A stretch of 64,000 bases of DNA from Trissonchulus latispiculum (lineage: Eukaryota; Nematoda; Enoplea; Enoplida; Ironidae). Shown piece after piece: positions 19,972 to 34,500 of the stretch; the first letter of the stretch is position 1, and every line of letters starts with the position of its first letter. The stretch covers positions 1-64,000 of the forward strand of contig JASAND010006875.1 in the NCBI GenBank assembly GCA_030248195.1, in the 5' to 3' direction. The notes under the pieces were generated by a model. The model had not been told where the DNA came from. It worked only from the letters and a program-made list of their open reading frames with translations, and searched no databases. The position numbers and the translations under genes were made by a program.

Positions 19972-20925
19972 TAGACTGCAGCGCAACCAAATGCAAACTT
20001 TACTGTCAGCGAAGGAAACTCATAAGACACGATTTGCAATGCTCTTCCGTACTTGTATACAAAGTTTCAGGCGATTGCTCTTTGTCTCTTGCTAGTGATA
20101 GGCCGTGCTGTACTTCAGTCTTCAGCAGCACTCTACTGCAACACAACCAGACGCAAACGTCAATGCCAAAGAAGGAGACTTACACGGCACAATTTCTAAT
20201 GCTATTCCGCTGTTGCCTGCAGAATTTCAGGCGATTGCAAGTTATCTGTAGTTAGTATAGGCCGTGCTGTACTTCAGCAGCACTCTACTGCAGCGCAACC
20301 ACATGCAAACTTTACTGTCGGTGAAGGAAACTCATAAAACGCGATTTCCAATGCTCTTCCATACTTGTATACAAAGTTTCAGGCGATTGCTCTTTGTCTC
20401 TTGCTAGTGATAGGCCGTGCTGCACTTCAGCAGCACTCTACTGCAGCGCAACCATACGCAAACGTCAATGTCCAAAGAAGCAGACTTACACGGCACAATT
20501 TCTAATGCTTTTCCGCAGTTGCCTGCAGAATTTCAGGCGATTGCTGCTTATCTGTTGTTAGTTATAGGCCGTGCTGTGCTTCAGCAGCACTCTACTGCAG
20601 CGCAACCAGGTGCAAACTTTAATGTCAATGAAGGAGACTCATACGACACTATTTCTAATGCTATTCCGCTGTTGCTTGCAGAATTTCAGGCGATTGCAAG
20701 TTATCTATAGTTAGTTATAGGCTGTGCTGTACTTCAGCAGCACTCTACTGCAGCGCAACCACATGCAAACTTTACTGTCGGTGAAGGAAACTCATACGGC
20801 ACGATTTGCAATGCTCTGCCGCACTTGTGTGCAAAATTTCGGGCGATTGCAACTTAACTGTAGTTAGTTACAGGCCGTGCTGTATATACTTCTGCAGCAC
20901 TCCACTACAGCGCAACCACATAGTA
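19972..20925 (+). repeat. Tandem array with a period of about 153 bp
   Basis: At least six units, recognisable by CTACTGCAGCGCAACCA at about 19974, 20131, 20287, 20439, 20593, 20745 and 20898. Alternate units resemble each other more closely (TTTACTGTCGGTGAAGG versus AATGTC-AA-GAAG types), hinting at a roughly 306-bp higher-order unit. The period is near 51 codons, and one frame stays open over more than one unit. Confidence 0.8.
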
Positions 20926-22510
20926 ATATCGTAATAAGTATACAAAACGTATCTATAATAGTTTGTCATGTCCTAAACAATCTGTATGCCGACTTTCAAA
21001 TACCAGTGACGAATGAATAACTTGTTATCGACTGTGCTGTGTTTGGGGCAGCACATACAGCACGGTGGCGGCTACAGAGTGCACTAACTAACATAGCTAC
21101 AGTTCCTCCTTACTACAGACACAATTATCACCAAGTTTCATATGTTTAGCCGAATACGGTCAGTCTACAGACAGCGTGCTATGGTTGCTGCACAACAGTA
21201 CAGCACGATAGCAGCACCGCACAGCGCTGCGACTATGCTCATCGTTTTCAGCGACCCCAATAACCCTTATATGCGTCCCACTATATGGCCCAAAACAGCA
21301 TATTTAGGCCTATTTTTGACCATTTTCTGTGGAGTTGGGACTTAGAAATTTTCCGAAAATGGCTATTTGGCCGGACCAACTTTGGGCCGGCCGCCAGAAC
21401 GATCCTGGCCAGATATCAAAAATCGCCCTCGTTAGGACATATAAACCCTTCCGTAGATCCTTATGCAACAAACCACGTCTCTCTAGCGTCTTCCCTGAGT
21501 CCTGTAGCTTTGACAAAAAATTGGCCATTTTTGGCCATTTTAGCGCCAAGTCCACTTTTGGCCGGCCGTACAGGTGGCCGGCCGGGCCGGGCAGCGAAAA
21601 AATATCAAAAAGGTTCACTTTCGGGGTATATACGTTCAGAAAAACCAAACTTCACCTGCTGAAAATGCCCAGATCGTTCTAACACTGCGACAGAAAATTG
21701 CATTTTTCCAAGCGTGACTTACACGGAAAAAAAACAAACGGACCTAACTTGCCCGGAAGCGAAAATTTTCAAAGTTGGAAATTTTGACCAAAACTTTTTT
21801 GCGACTTGTAGTACTCGCCGTGTAGATTCCAACGATACCAAAATTGTCCAGTTTCGTTGAGTATTTAGCTGGCACGGAGCTTGAACAGGTCTCCAAGGGC
21901 CGCACTGAGCCTTTTACACCCATATTATAGGGGAGCGCTCTCGCGCTCCCCTATAATATCGTTACTTTGAAGAAATTCTTGAATTATATAAGTAAAGTTG
22001 GAAGCAAATTGAAAATCCTATCTTGATTTTATGTTCTTCACAATTTTGAGCTTAATAGGTTCACAGCATTGCAGATGTCAAAACCCGACACCTATATACG
22101 TTAGTTTGTATAGTTATGCATTTGCCTAAATATCAGTATATATATACGTGTGCTAACCAGTTAAAATTTAAAATCGTCATCAAAACATCAACTAAAGCGT
22201 GGGATTCCAGTTGAAGTCAAAAAAGGGTAGAACACAAAATTACGGCCAAAGATGTACGTTATAGTTCAAAATAAGCAATTTTTTAAAAATGCACACATTT
22301 TTTCCAAAATGCACACTATTTTTTAAAAATGCACAAAAAATGCACACTTGTCCGCAACCAAAAAAACCCTGAAGTACGCCAAGTACGATGGTATATAAAG
22401 TTCTCATCTAGCCCTTATAATAAAAAAAGTGTCAGCCAAAAATCAGAAAATGTGGGTTTCCCCCCCATGGCTATACGTATACGTAGTTTGTCTTCGCTTT
22501 ATTGTTTCAG
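20926..22510. other. Upstream of the first DNAJC16 exon seen; no gene
   Basis: No coding exon recognised; in particular I saw no J-domain HPD motif. It contains GGCCGGCC-rich sequence (21370-21600) and a 38-bp hairpin at 21922-21959. Confidence 0.4.
21922..21959. repeat. Perfect hairpin, 16-bp arms
   Basis: ATATTATAGGGGAGCG, a six-base loop, then the exact inverse. A similar 24-bp perfect palindrome with the same AGGGG/CCCCT core lies at 23007-23030. They may be ends of a mobile element; no function is implied. Confidence 0.7.
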
Positions 22511-25500
22511 ATCTTGTCGGATCCCAAGAAGAAAGAGAACTTCGATACCTATGGCACGTTTGAACAGAGTCCATATGATGATCAGTTTGAACGGGGGCCT
22601 TTCTTTCGATCAACGTTTCGCAGCTTTTTTGAAGATTTTGGCTTTCACATGCCAGAGCCGTCTAAGTTGTTTGCTCAGTATAGAGTTGGTCTCAAGTAAG
22701 CAGACGTTGGTTATATATTTTGCATATATAGAAAACGTTTTATGTACTTATTTACGAGATCCACTTATCGAATCAGGCCGGCTTCCATTTTTACAATCCG
22801 TAATTGATTGGACGTGGGCATATCCGTTTAGCTACATATGTGGGGAAGTCTTTGATCAACTGCTTTGACGAGCTGGCTAGAGAAGTGCAGTGGGTCCTGA
22901 TCCCCCCTTTTGGGTGCCGAAAAGCAAATTTAAGTCTAAATGTCTGGCAGTTTTCAGGGTTTGGAAAGTGGGGGGTCCAAACTTGGGGAGGCAAGACCAA
23001 GGTATCATAGGGGTCGCTAGCGACCCCTATAATATGAGTGAAAATGGTCGAATGGCCGTGTAAAACAAGGCTGCGCAGATTATGTGCGCAAAAAATTGTA
23101 CGTGTCGAGTTTACTATGTTCGCGAAGTTTCATCCCCGTACCACTTTCCGTTAAGAAGTTGCGCCAAAAATCGCTTACGAGAGTGATGTTTTTTCCGGTT
23201 CTCCGCTTTGACGTCTGGTAAGGGGGTTTTGTAGCTTTAGTAACTACAGATAGAAAAATTTTTGCCTATGAAAACCATATATATATATATTCTGGCTTTT
23301 TCCTACAGGGCGGAATAATATAATATTATTCTTGGAGTACGCAACAAAAATAAGCCGATAGGCTAGTTTTTATGCCTCCCAGAGCCGGAAAAAATTTTTG
23401 GCGGGGGGCCAAATTCGGCCAAAACGCTAAAATGGCCAAAAAGTATGCTTCAATGTCACCTTAATAAGTCAGACTGGGCTAGGTATGGGGCAATACTGCC
23501 TATATGGCTGAATAGGACACATATAAGGGTCGTTCAATTGCTATATGATCTTCCTGCCGGCCGCGTAATTTTTGGGTTCTGGCCTGCCAAATTTGGAGAA
23601 TTTTGGGTCCAACTTTGAACTTAGTTTTTTCGCTTATTTTGTGACCTGGACGGCTCAAATCTTGCATACAAAGGTTTTTGCGGTCGGAGAATCGATTCCC
23701 GCTATCAATTTTGCTGCCCGGCTGACCCAAGTTGCTGGGCTAGTTCCACTTTGCCGTCTGGAGGGTCATGTCGGCAACCGTTTCCTGGAGGTCCGTACTA
23801 GGCTGTACTTGGCCTCTCAAAACTTTCTCTCTAGGGGTTTTCTGGTGCGCCCAGCTCATTTCCGGTGTCCGTTTTGCTGCACAACGCACCCATTTTGCTG
23901 GGCTGGCTCCACTTGACCGTCTGAGGGGTCAGGTGGTCCAAAATAAAATTTTTCAAAAGTGGTCAAATGTGGTACCAAATGAAAGTCCTAAGTGAGCTGA
24001 GCAACTTTTGTCACAGAATTGCATGCTCAAAGTGGCTGTAGAGTGCTGTGGTGGGGTGGATGGGGACGTAGGCGATTTTGGGTCAAATATGAAATTTTCC
24101 AAAAGTGGTAAAAATAGTGTCTGCTTGCGCATGGTGTTTGGAAATATATTATGTTGGTTCTTTTTTGCGCATACATATGTAAAAGAAAACAAGAACCAAA
24201 AATGCTCCTTCGTCGCATGTAAAATACATATGAGTACTCTCAGGCAGGTTGTATAAACACGGAAACTAGCCTGTAACATGCATGTGAATGGCGTTGACAC
24301 TAGCGTAGATACGGGGCGGGCGGGGCGGGCGGCCGCCCTCCCCGAAATAATGGCTTTGCCCCCCTGAAAATTTGGGCAAATGAAAAATTTTACGCCCGCG
24401 CGGAGCGCGGGCGTTTAATGTGATTAGAAACATGCACAAATTGTACATTAATGCTTCAAAATAGCTCAACATTGATGCATTTTCTACACCATTAAAAAAT
24501 TTTTGCGCCTTCGGCGCGAATTTTGGCTATTTACATTATCAAAATTATTATTTTTCATTAAGCATGCTAACGAATGTTTGTATATATAACTACTTGCTTT
24601 GCAGTTTTGCTGTTAAATATCTGCGTTATTCCCAACATCTCAGCTTCGGCATAATTGGTTGATATAATCAGGATACGCAGTTCTTAATGGGAGCATCCTA
24701 ATAGTTTGAGTTTTCGGACAAGACAGTAAACGTAGAAAATAGCAAATATATAAAGGTGCGAAATGTTGTTAGACAATTGATAAATCATTGTAAAGAATTA
24801 AATGTTTCAATAGCGTTTAATGGCGAACTTTAAAAATTTTCTCAACTTCTGGGGGGTCCGCCCCAGACCCCCGTTTGGGACTTGTGTACCTATTATAATT
24901 AGACCTCTGCTAGTTTGCTTTACTTTACCTTAGTTTACCTGCTTTGTAGTTCTGTTATTAACTGCATTATTCCAAACATGATCTGCCTTCAACGACGGAT
25001 AATGGATATGCTTAGAATACCCTGTTCCAAATGGGAGCATCTTAGTCTTAGTTTTCGTACGGGATTGTGGAAGTCAAAAATTTAAATAGGTAGCAAATTA
25101 AACTACAAAATTTAGTTTGGGAACTGATAATATACAATGCAAAGAATTCAATGTTTCAGCAGCGTTTTAACGGCAAAATTTAAAAATTTTTCTCAACTTC
25201 TGGGGGGCTCCGCCCCAGACCCCCGCTTTTGGGTTTTTGCGTGCCGCTTTCGGTTACAACAGCATTAAGCTATGTATATATATATATATATGTACTGAAC
25301 TAGAAAACATATTAACAGGGAAAGTTACAGCATATGTAGCGTGCATACAATTATTGCGCAAAAAATGAAATTTACCCCCCCCCCCCCAGCCTTCGGTCAA
25401 CACCGCCCCCCCTGAAAATTTTTCGTACCTACGCTACTGGGCGTTGAGATTGTAAATTAAGGAAAACAAGTTGCAACGGCTTAACATATGATCCTGTCCT

Positions 25501-28500
25501 ACAACGAGGCTCATATTGGCGTCACAGTGCAGCCTCGTTAAAGATCATCAGATCATCATATTAAAGAAAAAACGAATGAATAGACATAACATGTTAACAT
25601 TGTGGCCTGAAAGAAATGGACTGAACGAAGTGAACTGCGACACCTTAAGTTGAACTGTACATGCAAGCTGATGTTTCCCGAAACACCAAAGCACCTACTA
25701 GTTCCTGGAAGCACCATAGTACACCTACTGTATTCTCGGAACACTATGTTTTTTTTTTGAACACTAATCTCACATACGTAATGCTTTCCCCACTTGGCTC
25801 TGAGTCAGAGTGGCATGCCGTATAATGCGTATGCACAGTATAATGTCTTAGCGACAAGATGTGTGAAGGACAATTTTGTAATGAAAAGCTTTACGTGCTA
25901 TTTATATGAAGGTCAAATATCGACAAATTATATTATGACATGCGCCGATATGAGCCTCGTTGTAGGACAGGCTCATTTGTTAAGCCGTTGCAACTTTTTT
26001 CCTTAATTTACAACCTCAACGCCACTCATATGCACTTTACATGCTAGTTTCCGTGTTTGTACAACCTGCCTGAGAGTACTCATATGTATTTTACATGCGA
26101 CGAAGGAGCATTTTTGGTTCTTGTAAATATACCTATTTTTTCAGCGAAAGATTGGCAATTTTAAGATAAAAATGCAAAACGGTGTTCTTTAGTTTAAAAT
26201 GGGCTTGCAAGTCCAAAAATTAGTTAAAAATTGATAAAATTTTTGAAGTCGAAAACCTAATTTTTCCGACTTTTTGGGTAGCCGACAAAAAACTGAGGGT
26301 CCTGCCCTCTAAAAGATGTCCTAATCTAGCCGTTTTAGATGTTTAACCGGCCGGGTCGAAAGTGTATAGTCAAGCTGGAAAAAACCCACTCGCCAATGCG
26401 GGAAAAAACCCACCCCCAGTGTGGGCTTACCGGTATGAGCTATGTAGGATTTTAATAGCCTATCTTGAAGAGCATCCAAAATAACCCTGGAGGGTGCATT
26501 ATTGTCGCTCCCCCTGCTTCCCAGCAAATTTTTTTGGGACTTTGAAATTTTCGAAAATTTTCGTCCGTCCAAGTACCGAAATTTGGCAAACTTTGCCTGG
26601 CCACCCTGAACTACTGGAAAGACTTAGACCAAAGCGGATTGTACGTATGTGTAGGGCATCTGTTGCGCATCATGATGATATATGCCGGACTTCGGATTGA
26701 AAGGTCCGAGGTTCGATTCCCGCCTTAGCCATAATGACGTTACATTGTTTCCTTGAGCAAGAAACTTAGGACACTGCTCCGCCGGTCGGATGAGGCATTA
26801 AATTGGTGGGCCCGTGCGCTGCCTTGCTGGGGGTAGTGCACGCTAAAGAACCCTTAATCCACTTATCGTCAAGAGTAGGGCGCGGAGTTCCCGGTGGAAG
26901 GTACCCCCTTGGGATATACCAGCACTTCTGCAATGTGGTCCGCCTACCTCCTGCGAGGGAGTGTTGGGTGCAAACGAGTCATGTACTCAAAATGGATCAC
27001 ACAACTTTCCGGGTTTGTCTCTGATCCCACCCCATCTGTGCTTGGGGCTTGGAGTGTCGGAAGATGCTGTGCACCTCTACCTTGCGTATGAGCAGTTAAT
27101 GGATGTCTTACTACCGGAGCCGAAAGGCCAAGAAGGTGTCTGCTCCAGCTTCCCATTGTGGGACAGCATTCAGGCGACGAAGCGAGAGTCATACTAGCTA
27201 TGACTGATGGGGAGAGACAAAGGTTACCGCCCTCATATAGCCTCTTGGCTGAGTAGCCCGGCAAGAACAACAACAACAATGATATATGCCACACTGCTCT
27301 AACCCCTCCGGTGCGACCTGGAGGTGACCTAGAGTTGGCGGGAAAAAACCCACATGCGGGAAAAAAAACACTTTTCAAAATTGAAAATTTTTCTAAGCAT
27401 TAGCAGGAAAGGTCAAACGAATACATACATTTGTTTAATAGAGCCTATAGATTAAATTGGTATGGGTTTTACCGGGGTTCGATCTGTTATGGGAGGTCCA
27501 GGGTGTCATAATCGGACATGGTACCATTTCAAGCCAAAATTTCAATTTGGCCAAAAATGCTTATTTTTGCCTTAAAATGGGTTTAGTTTGGCTCTAAATA
27601 CAAGAAAAACACGTTTTCTATACGATAGAATGCTTAAACTGCCGAAAATAAACTATTTTTAAAAGTTTCCAAAATTTGCCCATGTTTATGTGTTAAACAT
27701 ACCAAATTTTCAAAAGTCACTATGACCTCAATTTTTCAACAAAAACTAATATATTTTAATGCAGTTGTACTAAAAACAACCCGCTCTTTCATTTATAACG
27801 GTTAGAAATGCTCCTGGCAACTTGCCAAAAAATTTCGGGGTGGGTTTTTTCCCGCATATGGGTTTTTTCCCGCCAATTTGGGACAATGTTTCTCACTAAC
27901 GGCGCACCTTAGAGAGGTGTTCTATAGCTCATAAGAAAGCTTACGACTAGGCCTAGCAGCCTGTATAGTCAGTATTTCAATATCTCAAACCAGTAAAAAG
28001 TTCTGGCCAAAAATCTGAAAAGTGGATTTTCCCCCGCTTGACTATATTCCAGTGTACGACTTGGAAACAGGGTTTTTACTGGGACTACGTATTTTGTTTT
28101 CTTGTTTTCTTTGCAAAAAATCATTTTGCGAAGCTCAGACAGAGAGATTTGGTTAGATTTACTTATCATTATGTTATCACATCACCATCTACTATGTTTT
28201 AGACAGTATGAAGAGCAGATAGTACCAGAGACGGCGTGGCGCCCATGGCTAATTTATGTGTATTCTGATTGGTGTCATGTCTGTAAACGATTTGAGCCTG
28301 TATGGGAAAAGCTCACCAGAGATCTGGCACCTTTGAGTAAGCTAAGACTTTGTCGGTTGTTTGTTGTTCCAGCTTTTGCGTTTTCACCTTCGCTTTAATA
28401 TTTTTTCCTGTGATCAGTGGGGGAGGCTGAACAATGGAGGTCAAGTAAAGATGGATGGAAGGAAAGTAAAGAGATGGTTGTTTTCGGGAAGGCTCTAAAG

Positions 28501-31500
28501 TTAAGCGTTGATGGAAGTCAGGACTCGTTCAGTTTGCTTTTCTGGCATTTGTTCAGGATTTTGAAAGTAGGTGGGCCCGCAAAAAAGTGGGGGGAAGACC
28601 CAAAAATATACATATCTTAATTTATTGAGAAAACTTAGCATTCTTAACATTAAAACATAAGTAAATAGCTATTTTAAGCTTAAAATGAGCTTATATAAGT
28701 ATAAATTAGCTAAAAATTGAGAAAAGTTTAGAAAATTTGACCTCGAAAACCCTTCTGAAAATTTAAGTTCGAAAGCCCAAGTTTTCGACACTTTCAGGCG
28801 ACCGTCAATAATAGGTGGGACCACGCCGAAAAGTGGAGGGATGTGGGGGAGCTTCGAAAAGCTTAGGGCTCAACCTCCCCACCAAAAATGCCAGTTTTTC
28901 GCTGGTTCTTGTCTTGGCTTTAAACAGTTTGAATGACTTTTCTGTTTGAATGTTTTCCTATTATGTTCTTCTTCTGCTTTTAGGAGTTGGCCTTGGAACC
29001 GTGAATAATGTTAATCAGGGTGGACTGGTACGGCGTCTTCAGGTGCGCCGTCTTCCAACCCTTCTGGTTGTACTGGACGGTCGTTTGAAGGTTTTCAAGG
29101 ACGACTATTCAGTCTTGAATGTGGTCAAATTTCTGAAACGATCTATGCCAGCTCACCTATTTAGGCCCTTGGATGATACAAATTACCAGTACTTTCTGGA
29201 AGGATGGGGTCAAAATAAGTATGTGTACTTTACTGTTCATGTGTTTACAACAAATAGCTATGGTGCCAACTTTGTGCTCAGTTATTGACAGATTCTGTTT
29301 GCCGTTTCAACCAACTTATCCCCCGAATTGTCGATTACTCTTCTGTTCTTCGTAACGATATATAAGAAGTTTTGTGATACTAGACGCTTAAATTTAGGGA
29401 GTCAAAATTTGTGCTAACAAAATTTTGATTGAAATAAAAAAATTAAGAATTATTGCTTGTCTATATTTCTGTGTGAATGTGCTGTTTTAGAATTTCTGCC
29501 ATAATCTTTGGCAATCTGGAGGCGCCGCGACTCCGATATCAGTTGTTGGCTTATCGTTATCAGAAATTTGTCAATTTTGGCTATGTTCAGATGCATCGCC
29601 GTGACAAGGAAATGCAGAAACGTTTTGGCGTTACTGTTAGTCAGAATGAGGTCCTTCTGGTTTTCAATGAAAACACAGACTCCCCAGTGGCAACAGTAAC
29701 AAACAGAGGTATTGCTTAAGAATGCTAAGAACTGTTTCAAGGGTTTTGCTGTCTTTTCTCAGTGCCAGAGACCAGTTACAAAATGTTAGAGATTGTGGCT
29801 TTTTTATCTTGAGCGATATGCCGGATCTCCAGTTTTGTAGGCTCCCAGTACACTGCCTTGTACCTCAATATTCTGCTCCCAATATCCCTGAAATCAGACG
29901 CTCAACAAGAAAGGTTTCAACGTTAGAAGTTAACTTGCTCTTACTTTGCTTTGAGCCTAGTGAAGGAACCGACGGGGTTTGTTTTCCCGGAGCCGGTGGG
30001 TACTCTAAATGTAGCTTACAGTTTTTGAAAATTTTTAAAAGCCACAATACATAATATATATACCACGCGAACTTCCCTGGACTGAAACCTTCGTTTCCTA
30101 CTCCAGTGCATAAATAATATGTCGATGTGAACAGATTTTGTAATCATTGCAGGTGATCTGAGCTATGAGAGTATAGAAAGTGTCCTGGACGCCAACAAGT
30201 ATCTCATTCTACCCCGCCTCTCCTCACAGCACCACGTGGAAGAGCTGTGTCCGGCCGGGACTCGTCATCTCTGCATTGTCCTGCTGGTGCAGAAGCCCAT
30301 GGCGCCCCTCCTGTTTGGTGATGCTGAGAATGTTCATCTCAGTGCTTTTCGCAACTACGCTGAGCGTAAGATTGCAGAAAGCTCAGGACATCGCCTACGC
30401 TATGCCTATATGTATTCCAATTCTCAGACGCAGTTCATCGGATCCCTGCTGCCATCGCGGGAGGTGGTGAACGCTTCCTATCGTCAGGTTGTGATTCTTC
30501 ATAGGATCGATAGAAGAAGAGTAAGTGTGGGGTGGCTTTATTACCAAGAGTATATACATGATAGATACGTAAGAGTGTGACAGCTAACAGACTCTGTTAT
30601 TGGCTCTAGGTACATGTTGTGCCAGTGTTTTTTTTTGCTCGGACACTTTTGCGCTCTTCTGCGCACTGCCCCAAAATTTTTTGCGCAATTTCCAAAAAAA
30701 GTGCGCATAGCAGGAAAAATGCTAAAATTTAGCATAAAATTTGTTTTGCATTTATTAGTAATTGCATGACCTTTCTACAATGTTCAGAGCTGTTGATTAT
30801 AAGATGCCAGAACTTAATGGCTGAATAAATTTGCAAACTAACCTAATTTTGCAACGACGGGTCTGGGGCGCAGATGCAAAATACTTTTTAAAATAGCAAC
30901 CATTTAACTACGTATGATAATCTTCAAGTTTTATTGATATAAAAGTAAATTTTTATTCTGTAAATTTAGCAAAATAATGAAACCTTTTGGCAATTTTTAA
31001 GTTGTTTGCCACCTAAGAATCCTCACTGCTTTTTATAAAAATAAAAATACACGCTAGTTTGAAATTTAATCGAAAATTACGCAGTTTTCAAAAAATGATT
31101 CCGACATCTGACTCAGTAATTTTCAGGGCTCAGCCCAGAGCATCTCTATATTTAAATGCTTTTTGAACTGTCTGTGGGTGGAGAAAACACGGATAATAAC
31201 ATACGTAAACCTAGCTGTCACGGAACCTCTAGTTAAAGTTTTGTACACTTCTCCAGAAACTGCAAACTAAAATTAAAATTTAGCAATCAGCTATTTCATA
31301 ACTTGAATATGTAATGCGCGTTGCACATACAAGCTAGAAAATCACACGTCCTTTAGGCCATGGGTGCTTGTATATTAATGCTAGCATGTTTACTGAAAGT
31401 TAGGTCACAACTTAGCGATAAACCAGTAGCAGGCAAGTATGGATGGGGGTCTGGGGGCGGAGCCCCCAGGAAAAATTGGAGATTTTTGTGAAATTGAGAG

Positions 31501-34500
31501 CCAGGAGCAATTTTTCTGAGCACTTTGAGCAACTAAATTTTAGTAATTTTCTCTCCGTGTCGCTAGAAAAGGTGCGCTGCGCACGCGTGCGCACAAGCCC
31601 AAAATTTTTTGCTCATTTCAGAAAAAAAGTGTGTCATTGCGCACTTTTTTGAGCAAAAAAAACACTGTGTTGTGCACGCTGACGGCTGACCACCCCCACA
31701 AATGCGTATCTTTATTACTTTATACACAGATTCATCCGCTATCCTTGTGTTTTCGTGCTTCAACACGTAAAACAGACCTCGAGTGCCCGCCCCGAAAGGG
31801 GAACCACACGGGCTATGGTATCGGGCGCGTCCCCCTGTGCGAATGGGGGAACGCCACATCGTGGGCACCGGCGATGTGGTACCTGTACACCTTTTTAGGT
31901 CAGGCGTGGACAATAGCCCCCTGCTTTGCTCAGGTTGGGTTTCAGTGCTTGCCTCTGTGGTAGACGCTGCCAACGGCGCTTCCTGCCGACAGCGGGGAAG
32001 AGGGGAGGTTGAGGCTGGGCTTGCTGAGCTGTCTGGCGGACGACTCTTAAGGCTTGCCTGGCTTCCCTCCTTGACGCCCTGCTGTTACCTGGAGGTGGGA
32101 GGAGCCGGAACGTGGCTGCTGCTGCGGCTGTCTCTGTCGTTTGTGGTGCGTGGGGCTCGGCTACTGGTTGTGGGTAGCTGAGTGGCGGAGACTGGACTGT
32201 CTGGCGGACCGTCATCACGTCGACGCTATCTCGGTGGTCTGCGGCTTGTGGTCGGTTTTGCATGCGCTGCGCACGGTGGGGACAGGGGGGCAGGTTCATG
32301 AAGCCTGGCCTCAGATATGGCAGGCCCCCCGCTGTCACCTCCTATCTCTTTTTCCCCCATTCTTAAGTTGACAGCGGATTTTAAATATATTTTATATACC
32401 CATCAAAAACTAAAACTTTTATACGGCCCCGGTTAATTTGCCGGTTTTATTATTGTATCCCTGAGAATCCAGGGTAGACTAGAGGTTAATTCCCTGGCCT
32501 GGCTCTAAACATGCTTAGAGTCCGAGAGAACACCCCGCTCCTCTGTAGGGGTTAAAGATTCGGAGGCTCCCTTTCTCAGCGGGGAGTTCATCTTAGCTGG
32601 GAACTCTCTTTCCCCGGTGGAGAGTATACTAAACACCGGGGACTGCGTAGCATTGCTACTATTCTGCGCTGATCCCAACTCCTGAAGGAGCTCGAAAGGG
32701 CTACCTTATCGGATAAGGGTGATGCAACTATGGTGGAGTTCGGAGCTTAGGTGTGATATTCATACCTATTCTCCTGCTTTTCAAAGGTATTACCACCCTT
32801 TGGTGGTGGGCTTAGTTCATGAGAAAAATGTGACTTCTGTCTGTGTCTGTATTCGAGCTGATCCGTGTTTTTTTTGTTGTTAGGATCCGTAGTCTTCATT
32901 TGTGAGTTGCTAAAGCCTTCTTTTATGATAGGCAGCAAATAGTCTGTTTCGGTATAAGTGGGTATGTACCCGAGCAGTTTTTGTAGAGCTTGGTAGGGCT
33001 CTTAGTTCTTCCGGTATATATTTAACCTTGTTCAATTAATTGTTGTGTACTGTTTTGCTGTATGTAATTGTACGGTAATCTGTTGCATTGTGCAGTGTAA
33101 TGTGCTGTAATGTACGAATTGTATTGTGTAATATAATGTGCCACGTGTGCGACCTCGGCATCGACGAACTGGTCACGGATGCAGCATTCGATGAATGGAC
33201 TCAGTCACTACGGACTTTTTACTTAACCGGGACGCAAAGCCTCAAAGTGAGGCATCACAGTGGGAAGTCTATCCTGCTGGAGTTGACCTATGGTTCCCAT
33301 GGGTCGACTGTCCCGAACCCAAAGTAACCCAAAGTAACCCAAAGTAAGACCTCGAGTGAGCGCACAGAAACAGAAACGTGTACCGAGCACATAATATTTG
33401 TGGAGCTGCCTCTCGGTAGACCGTTGTAAACAGGGGCAGCCGTTAGCATGCAGAGCATAAACTGGAGCTACCTGCAAAGAGGAGTCATAAAGCCATGATC
33501 ATCACTTTGTATTGTATCCCTAATGCAGCGCCAACAACAGAACTTTGAATTGTTTCATTGTGTTCCAGATTAGATATGATTGGGTTCCCGGTGGTTGGAG
33601 TGGAGAATATTTCCTGGTGAATCGGTCGGAGGAAAATCTGGAATCTCAAATTAAACGCTACCGGAATCATCTGGATTTGCTCAACAAACAAACTGAACTT
33701 ATCGTAGGTTTGGAAATTTTGTGATATTTTTGATTTTTCCATTTATTGTGCTTTACTGCACGTGATCACACTACAAAATGACATTTTTGGATACCATTCT
33801 GCATTTGGCATCCCCTCTTTAGCCAGACTTTAGACTCTGGTTAGATGCAATGGTAAAGATACTCTTAGTTTTCCCTTGAATTTAAGTAATGAAGAGTGAC
33901 TCCCACAGAAATATTGAAACGAAATGGCCCAGAAGTAAAGACGGTTAGTTAAAATTGAGAAAATTTTTGAAAGATTTGACCCTCGAAATCTTAATTTTTT
34001 GACAGTTTTTGGCGACCGCCAAAAAAGTGGATGGGTGCATGCCGAAAAGTGGGCCGGGCTTCATTAAGTGAGGAGAGGCTGAGCCCCTCTAAAAATGCTA
34101 GCAGCTTGGGCTGCATTTCAGCTTTACGAGTGACGGCTTGGTTCGTTTGTGTACCAGGTGCTCAATCGACAGACCGTCGGTCTTGATACCTGAATAGGTT
34201 GTGTGTTCGATCTCAACCTGGGCCCGAATTTTGCGGGTCATAGGTGCTGTAGTTACATTTCCTTCTTTTACCTTTTCTGTTACTCGATCACAATTTGCTG
34301 ACTGCGATAAAGGGTTTTCCTTAAATCTGCATTTTGTTTTAGGAACTGTATAATGAGCATAGTCCCAGCTTTTATACCCTGCTTGCCTATAGAGTGATGC
34401 GTTCCTATGACAGCTTTATGTACTACATTGAACGAGAAGAGCTCATTCCAATAGCCACGTTAATTGGCACAATGCTTGTTATTCTGGCCTTCAGTTGGTG

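Noticed and set aside
21285..21682. Three overlapping ORFs of 110-125 codons
   Set aside because: GGCCGGCC-rich repeats leave all frames open; no similarity, no splice structure.
22329..22868. 179-codon frame overlapping the first DNAJC16 exon
   Set aside because: It is in a different frame from the conserved exon 22511-22695 and has no similarity.
31563..32371. ORFs on both strands in the GC-rich intronic block
   Set aside because: High GC reduces stop codons; the residues are low-complexity Gln/Pro/Ala and no domain is visible.
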